DNA of 16,285 nucleotides. Source: an uncultured Bifidobacterium sp. (lineage in GTDB: Bacteria > Actinomycetota > Actinomycetes > Actinomycetales > Bifidobacteriaceae). The translations under genes were made by a program, and so were the position numbers. Within the stretch, counting starts at the first letter, position 1. Every line of letters starts with the position of its first letter. Location of the stretch: assembly GCA_937874315.1 (NCBI GenBank), contig CALNAE010000163.1, positions 1-16,285 on the forward strand. The letters are read 5' to 3'. This document shows, piece after piece, positions 1 through 5,133 of the stretch. The notes under the pieces were generated by a model, which had not been told where the DNA came from, made no database searches, and saw nothing but the letters and a program-made list of their open reading frames with translations.

Positions 1-37
1 CAACGCATCGTCCTTCAACGCATCGTCCTTCAACGCA
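1..37. repeat. 15-base tandem repeat within truA
   Basis: The unit caacgcatcgtcctt occurs twice in full (1-15, 16-30), followed by a partial third copy (31-37). The unit length is a multiple of three, so it adds KDDAL per copy to TruA without shifting the frame. The array reaches the window edge, so the true copy number is not visible here. Confidence 0.9.
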
Positions 38-693
38 GCTGGTATGGAATGCGGCTGCGCGGCCCGCGTTCCCACGACCCGTTCACCTATATCGGAAGGC
101 GCGATCGGCTGCGGCCGAAACCAACGCGCGTATTTCACGTCGCGTATGGTCGTTCCTCCCGGGTTCGCGGTCGCGAAAGAGCCGAAGTCATGAAGCCCGA
201 TGGCCGCCGCGATCGCAAGATTCATCGCCGGAACGTCCAGCGCATCATCGACCAGCAGCACTTGGTTGCGCAGCTTGGGATCGAAGGTGTCGGGGTCATC
301 ACATACCCGATACACGTACACGCGCTCCAACGCTGAGAACCTCGCATCGAATCCGGCTGGCGCGGACGTCACGGCATGAATCATGATATCGTCGGGCAGC
401 TTATGCCTCAGCCTTCTGGTGAGAGCGACGATGGGGTCGACCTCCATATGGCCGATACACGCATCAAGTCTGGCTTGGTCGATGTCGGCGTGACAGACCT
501 GATGCGAGGCATGCACTCCCGTATCCGTCCGCCCGGCCACGGTCACATGAACGCCATCGGCAGGATCATGGATTCGCAGCACCGTGTCGATGGCGGATTC
601 CAACTCCCCCTGCACCGTGCGCAAGGACGGCTGCCGGGCCCATCCATGAAATTTCGTACCATCGTAGGCCAGATCAATACGTAGTCGTGTCAC
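1..693 (-). CDS. truA: tRNA pseudouridine(38-40) synthase TruA, N-terminal part (3' end beyond window)
   Basis: TruA isomerises uridines 38, 39 and 40 in the anticodon arm of tRNAs to pseudouridine. Reading the minus strand from a GTG at 693 gives 231 open codons to the left edge with no stop, so the gene is truncated by the window. The start RLRIDLAYDGTKFHGW (residues 3-18) is the typical TruA opening. The catalytic loop AGRTDTGVH lies at residues 53-61 with the nucleophile Asp57. The later stretch ALERVYVYRV also fits the family. Residues 221-231 read LKDDALKDDAL, an in-frame 15-base tandem repeat that is not part of the conserved fold. No strong Shine-Dalgarno is seen, only GGGAAC directly before the GTG, so the start rests on the conserved N-terminus. 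It lies downstream of rplQ in the same direction but beyond a terminator, so it is probably transcribed separately. Confidence 0.93.
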   Translation of the reverse strand, partial: MTRLRIDLAYDGTKFHGWARQPSLRTVQGELESAIDTVLRIHDPADGVHVTVAGRTDTGVHASHQVCHADIDQARLDACIGHMEVDPIVALTRRLRHKLPDDIMIHAVTSAPAGFDARFSALERVYVYRVCDDPDTFDPKLRNQVLLVDDALDVPAMNLAIAAAIGLHDFGSFATANPGGTTIRDVKYARWFRPQPIAPSDIGERVVGTRAAQPHSIPAALKDDALKDDAL

Positions 694-1034
694 GTTCCCA
701 TTGTCACATATACGACAAACCGCGGCGTGCCGGAACGGTTGCGCCGTTGAAAGATTCCAACAGATCGTCCGCCGCCCGCTTTTTGGGGAGGTACCGGCGG
801 CGTTTGGCCATGGGCCGGTTGGGTAATCTGTCTGAATGCCCGGCCACGCGAAATTCGACGCCGTCACGATCCTACCCGCGGTCACGACCACAGCCTGAAT
901 TCTTCCCATAGCTCTGGTCGTGATCCTGATCGTGGCCGTGGCACGGCCACAATTCCGGTTCTGCACAGGATTGCGGTCCTGATCGCCCGCGACGACCGCG
1001 ACACGCATCACGAACACCACGCAACATCCCACGC
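694..1034. other. Non-coding stretch between the rplQ terminator and truA, with several inverted repeats
   Basis: No convincing gene lies here; the reading frames that cross it are short and resemble no family I know. Three inverted repeats are visible. Positions 880-890 pair with 915-925 (11 bp, one G-T). Positions 932-939 pair with 943-950 (8 bp, GC-rich, 3-base loop). Positions 973-978 pair with 994-999 (6 bp). None is followed by a T-tract on either strand. Any truA promoter should lie near 694-770, but I see only a weak TATATG about 13 bases before the start and no good -35 box. Confidence 0.6.
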
Positions 1035-1080
1035 ATGCGAATGGGGCCGGGAATCGATTGATTCCCGGCCCCATTCGCAT
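1035..1080 (-). terminator. Perfect 21-bp hairpin ending the alpha (rplQ) transcript
   Basis: Bases 1035-1055 and 1060-1080 are exact reverse complements, separated by the 4-base loop gatt. The stem is GC-rich and starts 24 bases past the rplQ stop, the usual place for an intrinsic terminator. No U-run follows on either strand, so it may act as a U-less terminator, a 3'-end stabilising hairpin, or both. Being perfect and symmetrical it could fold in RNA from either strand, but only rplQ reads into it closely. Confidence 0.85.
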
Positions 1081-1103
1081 GGAACACGCAAGACGTGCGA
1101 GGG

Positions 1104-1760
1104 CTACTCGGCCTTCTGCTCGTCATCCTTGGCGGCATCGTCGGCCACATCGGCTTCGGACTCGGCTTCCTTCTCCGCCTTATCGGACTCCTCGGCGACC
1201 TTGTTCAGATCGACAGCTGCCTCATCGGCCGAAGCGACATCCATATTGGACTCGTTGGCCTCTACGGCTTCCTCGACAGCATCCTGAGCGGCGCCCTCGG
1301 CACGAGCGGCATCAGCCGCGGCATCGACGAGCTTGCCATCGGCATCGGTGGCCACCTTGGCAGCCGCCTCCGCTTCCTTGACCGCCGCCTGCTTGGCGCT
1401 GACCGGTTCGGCGACAAGTTCGATGATGGCCTGAGGCGCGGCATCTCCGTGACGTGGAGCGATCTTCACGATACGGGTATAGCCGCCCTCACGCTGTTCC
1501 ATCTGTTCAGCAATCTCGGTGAAGAGCTTGTGAACGATGGCCTTATTCCGAATGACTCGCATGACGCGGCGACGCGAATGCAGGTCCCCACGCTTGGCGA
1601 AAGTGATCAAACGCTCGGCAAGCGGACGAAGCCGCTTCGCCTTGGGCAGCGTAGTGGTGATTCTGCCATTCTGAAACAGACTCGTCGACATATTGGCGAG
1701 CATAAGACGCTCATGCGCCGGGCTGGAAGCCAGACGAGGGCCCTTCTGTGGTTGAGGCAT
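1104..1760 (-). CDS. rplQ: 50S ribosomal protein L17 with long acidic Ala/Glu-rich tail
   Basis: L17 is a large-subunit protein near the exit-tunnel side of the ribosome. The core is residues 1-118: MPQPQKGPRL start, the ALAxLSTSLF-like segment (ANMSTSLFQ, 23-31), the RLRPLAERLITFAKRGDL helix region (43-60), and GGYTRIVKIAPRHGDAAP (92-109). The protein is 218 residues, against about 120-130 for a minimal L17. Residues 119-218 are an Ala/Glu/Asp/Lys-rich, low-complexity, net-acidic extension, probably disordered or helical. Longer L17 tails are known in Actinobacteria, but this one is at the long end. The start at 1760 is set by AAGGAG five bases upstream. It lies 87 bases after rpoA and is the last gene before the terminator at 1035-1080. 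Confidence 0.97.
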   Translation of the reverse strand: MPQPQKGPRLASSPAHERLMLANMSTSLFQNGRITTTLPKAKRLRPLAERLITFAKRGDLHSRRRVMRVIRNKAIVHKLFTEIAEQMEQREGGYTRIVKIAPRHGDAAPQAIIELVAEPVSAKQAAVKEAEAAAKVATDADGKLVDAAADAARAEGAAQDAVEEAVEANESNMDVASADEAAVDLNKVAEESDKAEKEAESEADVADDAAKDDEQKAE

Positions 1761-1775
1761 TATAACTCCTTATTG

Positions 1776-1825
1776 CATCCGAAGCCACAGGTGGGCATTT
1801 GCCCGAACATCCGCGGCTTTGGATG
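1776..1825 (-). promoter_or_regulatory. Two-tier inverted repeat in the rpoA-rplQ intergenic region
   Basis: Bases 1776-1786 pair with 1815-1825 (11 bp with one mismatch at 1781/1820). Nested inside, gggc (1793-1796) pairs with gccc (1801-1804) around a 4-base loop. The structure fills most of the 87-base gap and ends just before the rplQ ribosome binding site. No U-tract follows it, so a leader or RNA-processing element is more likely than a terminator. The function is not known from sequence. Confidence 0.45.
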
Positions 1826-1847
1826 GATGATGTAAAGCAGGTGAAGC

Positions 1848-2843
1848 TCACTCGTCTTCCGGCGAGAAGAACGTTCCACCTTCGAGGTTGTTGGTATCGA
1901 ATCCGAGCGGCGAGGACTTGAGGGAAAGCCCAAGACCCTGCAGCTTCTCCTTCACCTCGTCGATCGACTTCATACCGAAATTACGGATATCGAGCAGATC
2001 TTGCTCGGTATGGGACACCAGTTCTCCAATCGTGTGGATGCCTTCACGCTTCAGGCAGTTGTAACTACGCTGGGTGAGATTCAGCTCCTCAATCGGAACA
2101 GCCATCTCGGGGTCCGCCTCTTCGGCAACGGGCGCAGGCCCGATTTCGACACCTTCGGCCTGTTCATTAAGTTCTCGACACAGGCCGAACAACTCGACCA
2201 GTGTGGAACCGGCGGATGCCACGGCATCACGCGGAGAAATGGCTTGCTTCGTTTCGACGTCAAGGATGAGCTTGTCGAAATCCGTGCGCTGCTCAACACG
2301 CGTCGCCTCGACCTTGTAGCTGACCTTCAACACCGGAGAATAGATGGAATCAACCGGAATACGACCGATTTCATCGTTATCCGACTTGTTCATCTGCGCC
2401 GTGACATAACCACGGCCACGCTCGACCGTAAACTCAATCTCGAGTTCGCCGTCTTCCGCGAGGGTTGCAATATGCATGTCGGGGTTGGCGATGGTAACGC
2501 CCGCTGGTGGCGTGATATCTCCGGCCTTGGCTTCACCCTTGCCGTTCTTGCGCAGATACATGACGACCGGCTCGTCATACTCGCTGGTCAACACGATACC
2601 CTTGACGTTGAGCAGGATCTCGGTCACGTCTTCAACGACGCCGGGCAGAGTGGTGAACTCATGCAAGGCACCTGAAATACGGACCGAAGTCACAGCAGCT
2701 CCGGGGATGGAGCTCAAGAGCGTGCGCCGTAATGAGTTACCGAGCGTATAACCGAAGCCCGGTTCGAGCGGCTCGATGACGAAACGCGAACGCTGCGGAT
2801 TAATTGATTCCTCAGTAAGTGTCGGACGCTGTGCGATAAGCAC
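1848..2843 (-). CDS. rpoA: DNA-directed RNA polymerase subunit alpha
   Basis: Alpha dimerises to scaffold RNA polymerase assembly and contacts promoters and activators through its C-terminal domain. I place the start at GTG 2843, giving 331 residues. AAAGGA lies 8 bases upstream, and (V)LIAQRPTLTEE is the expected actinobacterial N-terminus; the frame extends 12 codons further to 2879, but that part is not conserved-looking. The N-terminal dimerisation domain includes FGYTLGNSLRRTLLSSIPGA, the beta/beta-prime contact region. The C-terminal domain carries NLTQRSYNCLKREGIHTIGEL and IRNFGMKSIDEVKEKL, the two (HhH)-type motifs that bind UP elements. The tail GGTFFSPEDE is typical of bifidobacteria. 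It sits 79 bases after rpsK; rpsD, which precedes rpoA in many bacteria, is absent. Confidence 0.98.
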   Translation of the reverse strand: MLIAQRPTLTEESINPQRSRFVIEPLEPGFGYTLGNSLRRTLLSSIPGAAVTSVRISGALHEFTTLPGVVEDVTEILLNVKGIVLTSEYDEPVVMYLRKNGKGEAKAGDITPPAGVTIANPDMHIATLAEDGELEIEFTVERGRGYVTAQMNKSDNDEIGRIPVDSIYSPVLKVSYKVEATRVEQRTDFDKLILDVETKQAISPRDAVASAGSTLVELFGLCRELNEQAEGVEIGPAPVAEEADPEMAVPIEELNLTQRSYNCLKREGIHTIGELVSHTEQDLLDIRNFGMKSIDEVKEKLQGLGLSLKSSPLGFDTNNLEGGTFFSPEDE

Positions 2844-2922
2844 TGTGGTTATCCTTTCAGCTTCTGATCGGTGGTGCACGCACCGGCCATAGGCGGGTTG
2901 GACGGATTAATTCTGTAAGTGC

Positions 2923-3321
2923 TCAGACGCGACGGCGCTTGGGAGGGCGAACGCCGTTATGTGCTTGCGGAGTGACATCGGAAATGGAACCGACCTCGAG
3001 TCCGGCGGACTGAAGTGAGCGAATCGCGGTCTCTCGCCCGGAACCCGGCCCCTTGACGAAGACATCAACCTTCTTGACGCCGTGTTCCATAGCCTTGCGG
3101 GCAGCCGACTCGGCCGCCATACCGGCTGCGTAGGGAGTGGACTTACGTGAGCCCTTGAAACCGACATCGCCACCGGAAGCCCAGGAGACGACTGCCCCCG
3201 AAGGATCGGTGATTGAGATGATAGTGTTATTGAATGTGGACTTGATATGCGCCTGCCCGACCGGCACCGACTTGCGATCCCGGCGACGCGGCTTGCGCGC
3301 GGCCTGCTTTGGAGCTGCCAT
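2923..3321 (-). CDS. rpsK: 30S ribosomal protein S11
   Basis: S11 lies on the platform of the small subunit and helps shape the mRNA exit (E-site) channel next to S7 and S18. The 132-residue protein has a basic N-terminal tail (RKPRRRDRK, 9-17), the beta-sheet core AHIKSTFNNTIISITD (24-39), and the highly conserved C-terminal GPGSGRETAIRSLQSAGLEV followed by NGVRPPKRRRV. Length matches actinobacterial S11. ATG at 3321 follows a GAGGA motif. It is separated from rpsM by 92 bases that contain a palindrome and from rpoA by 79 bases. Confidence 0.98.
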   Translation of the reverse strand: MAAPKQAARKPRRRDRKSVPVGQAHIKSTFNNTIISITDPSGAVVSWASGGDVGFKGSRKSTPYAAGMAAESAARKAMEHGVKKVDVFVKGPGSGRETAIRSLQSAGLEVGSISDVTPQAHNGVRPPKRRRV

Positions 3322-3367
3322 TAATCCTCGTTTTCTTGTAATGAACTTCTACAATTCGGACGATGAC

Positions 3368-3387
3368 TGTTTGACGTCGGTCAAACA
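3368..3387. repeat. Perfect 8-bp inverted repeat in the rpsM-rpsK gap
   Basis: tgtttgac (3368-3375) and gtcaaaca (3380-3387) are exact reverse complements around gtcg. It lies inside the transcribed 92-base gap before rpsK and has no following U-tract. It could be an RNA hairpin or a dyad operator; sequence alone does not decide. Confidence 0.5.
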
Positions 3388-3413
3388 TATCGTGGCCCGG
3401 ATAATGTCACCGA

Positions 3414-3791
3414 CTACTTAACGGCTTTTTTCTTGCCCGCAACCGTGCGCTTCGGCCCCTTACGGGTACGCGCGTTGGTCTTTGTGCGCTGTCCACGGAC
3501 AGGGAGTCCCCTGCGGTGACGCAGACCTTGGTAGCAGTTGATTTGAATCTTGCGGCGAATGTCCGCGTCGACTTCACGACGCAAATCGCCCTCGATCTTG
3601 TAATTGGATTCGAGATAGTCGCGCAGCGTAATCAGCTGCTCATCCGTCAGATCCTTCACACGCGTATCAGGATTGATTCCTGTCGCCTTCAGGGTCTCAT
3701 TCGCACGAGTCCGACCAACACCGAAAATATAGGTGAGGGCGATTTCAATGCGCTTCTCATTGGGGATGTCGACTCCGGCAAGACGTGCCAT
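3414..3791 (-). CDS. rpsM: 30S ribosomal protein S13
   Basis: S13 sits in the head of the small subunit, contacts the P-site tRNA and forms bridges to L5 and 23S rRNA. The 125-residue protein starts MARLAGVDIPNEKRIEIALTY-like, has the helix-hairpin region FGVGRTRANETLKATGI (23-39), and ends in the basic tail RHRRGLPVRGQRTKTNARTRKGPKR. All are family hallmarks. ATG at 3791 is preceded by AAGGA with a 6-base spacer. Unusually for this compact cluster, 127 bases separate it from rpmJ upstream, and that gap can fold extensively (see the leader feature). Confidence 0.98.
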   Translation of the reverse strand: MARLAGVDIPNEKRIEIALTYIFGVGRTRANETLKATGINPDTRVKDLTDEQLITLRDYLESNYKIEGDLRREVDADIRRKIQINCYQGLRHRRGLPVRGQRTKTNARTRKGPKRTVAGKKKAVK

Positions 3792-3794
3792 TGC

Positions 3795-3880
3795 GATTCC
3801 TTCTTGTTTTCCGCAGGTATCGCACCGAGTCTTCCGGTTTCCCGGCCCGGGCCTGCGTACCCGGGGTTCAGCAAATGCTG
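3795..3880 (-). promoter_or_regulatory. Structured rpsM leader, possible pseudoknot ending at the ribosome binding site
   Basis: In minus-strand RNA order: CAGC/GCTG can form a small hairpin (3880-3869). CCCGGG (3865-3860) pairs with CCCGGG (3851-3846), leaving the loop TACGCAGG. CCGG-GAAA-CCGG (3845-3834) forms a hairpin with a GNRA tetraloop. The loop bases CGCAGG (3857-3852) can pair with CCTGCG (3817-3812), which lies just before the AAGGA of rpsM, giving an H-type pseudoknot. Position and topology recall the S4-responsive alpha-operon leader of E. coli, but sequence similarity is not claimed and short GC pairings occur by chance. Confidence 0.4.
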
Positions 3881-3918
3881 CGACTCAGCGCCTGTATCTC
3901 TTGTCGCTGGAAATCTAC

Positions 3919-4032
3919 TCAGCCTTGACGCTGCTTGTGGCGTGGGTTAGAGCAGATCACCATGACGCGACCGTGACGGCGGATCACACGGCAATTCTCG
4001 CAGATCCTCTTCACGCTAGGGCTGACCTTCAT
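3919..4032 (-). CDS. rpmJ: 50S ribosomal protein L36 (zinc-binding form)
   Basis: L36 is the smallest large-subunit protein and stabilises 23S rRNA near the L7/L12 stalk base. Reading from ATG 4032 to TGA 3919 gives 37 residues, beginning MKVSPSVKRICENCRVIRR and ending NPRHKQRQG. Cys11, Cys14, Cys27 and His32 form the zinc ribbon, so this is the C+ type. AAAGGA lies 5 bases upstream. It follows infA by 21 bases, the usual arrangement, and is co-transcribed with it. Confidence 0.97.
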   Translation of the reverse strand: MKVSPSVKRICENCRVIRRHGRVMVICSNPRHKQRQG

Positions 4033-4053
4033 GGTTTTCCTTTGTTTGTGCCG

Positions 4054-4272
4054 TTACTTATAACGGTACGTAATTCGACCGCGGTTCAAATCGTAAGGGC
4101 TCATCTCCAATACGACCCGATCCTGGGGAAGAATTCGGATATAGTTTTTCCTCATCTTGCCCGAGATGGTCGCGAGCACGATATGCTTGTTCTCCAGCAC
4201 GACGCGAAACATCGCGTTTGGCAGTGCTTCCACCACCTGACCTTCGACCTCAATCACACCGTCTTTTGCCAT
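4054..4272 (-). CDS. infA: Translation initiation factor IF-1
   Basis: IF-1 binds the A site of the small subunit during initiation and helps IF-2 and IF-3 select the initiator tRNA. ATG at 4272 gives 72 residues, exactly the common length, with the OB-fold sequence KDGVIEVEGQVVEALPNAMF (3-22), GKMRKNYIRILPQDRVVLEM and the ending GRITYRYK. The frame remains open to an ATG at 4338, but those 22 extra codons do not match the family. The ribosome binding site is weak (AAGGA 14 bases away, or GAGG 3 bases away). It is the first gene after a 288-base gap and probably starts a transcription unit. Confidence 0.97.
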   Translation of the reverse strand: MAKDGVIEVEGQVVEALPNAMFRVVLENKHIVLATISGKMRKNYIRILPQDRVVLEMSPYDLNRGRITYRYK

Positions 4273-4560
4273 GAGCCTCGTTCCGTTCCTTGGCTTATAT
4301 TGCTCAGCGCATCCGAAGACACACCAAATTCTTAGCATACACCTCGCGCGGACACATCAACATGACGGCGTGTCGAGTTGACATGAACCGCTTTCTCGGT
4401 TTGCCCAAAGTCCGAGACTACGTCTCCGGCGAATTCGTGTATGACGTCGGCCGGAACCGTCACCGTTGCATCGGCAGCATCATACACCACCCTCGTAGCG
4501 CCGCACTCTCTCCCACACATCGACGCTCCTGCTGGCACGCCGGATTGGTCGCCGCGAGGT
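4273..4560. other. adk-infA intergenic region
   Basis: This is the largest gap inside the cluster. A strand-biased inverted repeat lies at 4437-4446 / 4478-4487; on the minus-strand RNA it gives 10 bp with one G-U and a 31-base loop, and no U-tract follows. A 68-codon minus-strand frame (4538-4332) crosses most of the gap but matches nothing I recognise. In many Actinobacteria map (methionine aminopeptidase) lies at this place; no trace of it is visible in any frame. Confidence 0.55.
4334..4360 (-). promoter_or_regulatory. Possible infA promoter
   Basis: On the minus strand TTGATG (4360-4355) could be a -35 box and TATGCT (4339-4334) a -10 box. The spacer is 15 bases, short of the usual 17, and the -10 matches consensus at four of six positions. 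The location, about 60 bases before the infA start and after a long gap, is right for a promoter. Confidence is low. Confidence 0.3.
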
Positions 4561-5121
4561 TCAGTTCAGCTGTTGGATTATCTTCGAACTGATGGCGTCG
4601 ATCTCGCCCACGCCGTTCACCACGATCAACTGACCACGGCTCTCGTAGAGATCGAGTAACGGAGCGGTCTCCTGCTCGTAGGTGGCAAGACGCTTGGCGA
4701 TGGCTTCTGGGGTATCATCGGCCCGCCCCTCTTGCTCGGCACGCTTGCTCATGCGCGACATGAGGATCGTTCGTTCGGCTTCGAGCGCCACAGCATAGCT
4801 CAACGGGGTGCCCAACTCGGCGAGCATGTCATCCAGGGCGCGCACCTGTGAAACGTTGCGGGGATACCCGTCAAGGATCCAACCGTTCTTCGCATCTTCC
4901 TGCCCAAGACGATCCTTCACTATCGAATTCGTCAACTCGTCCGGGACCAGCTCCCCCTTATCCGTGTAAGCCTTGACACGCTTACCGAGCTCGGTCTCAT
5001 TGCGGATGTTGTAACGGAATATGTCACCCGTCGATATCGCCGGAATACCGAAATGCTTGCTCAGCAACGCCGCCTGCGTCCCCTTGCCGACACCTTGCGG
5101 TCCCATAATCAGCAGTCGCAT
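4561..5121 (-). CDS. adk: Adenylate kinase, short-LID form
   Basis: Adenylate kinase interconverts ATP + AMP and 2 ADP, balancing the cellular adenylate pool. The 186-residue protein has the P-loop GPQGVGKGTQ (7-16), the AMP-binding segment STGDIFRYNIR (30-40), the GYPRN motif (85-89) and the C-terminal core helix. The LID is reduced to a short loop, about RMSKRAEQEGRADD (123-136), instead of the roughly 30-residue LID with or without a zinc knuckle found in 210-220-residue enzymes; this short form is usual in Actinobacteria. ATG at 5121 is preceded by GGGAG, which abuts the secY stop 12 bases away, so adk is translated from the secY transcript. Confidence 0.97.
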   Translation of the reverse strand: MRLLIMGPQGVGKGTQAALLSKHFGIPAISTGDIFRYNIRNETELGKRVKAYTDKGELVPDELTNSIVKDRLGQEDAKNGWILDGYPRNVSQVRALDDMLAELGTPLSYAVALEAERTILMSRMSKRAEQEGRADDTPEAIAKRLATYEQETAPLLDLYESRGQLIVVNGVGEIDAISSKIIQQLN

Positions 5122-5133
5122 ATGAATTCTCCC

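Noticed and set aside
1..37. Possible CRISPR-like repeat at the window edge
   Set aside because: Copies are directly adjacent without spacers, only 15 bases long, and in frame within truA.
836..990. Plus-strand stretch encoding a hydrophobic segment (ILPIALVVILIVAVARP) after a stop, as if a membrane-protein remnant
   Set aside because: The frame is interrupted by a stop at once, is very short, and has no recognisable homologue; too little to call a pseudogene.
872..1150. Minus-strand 92-codon frame after rplQ
   Set aside because: It overlaps the end of rplQ and the terminator hairpin, has repetitive odd composition and resembles no protein family.
1095..1835. Plus-strand 246-codon frame with a very hydrophobic, membrane-like start
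   Set aside because: It is antisense to rplQ. The Ala/Glu-rich codons of the L17 tail read as Gly, Leu and Phe on the other strand, which explains the hydrophobicity.
2001..2675. Plus-strand 224-codon frame
   Set aside because: Antisense shadow of rpoA.
4378..4383. Plus-strand ttgaca as a -35 promoter box
   Set aside because: No matching -10 at the right distance and no plus-strand gene downstream.
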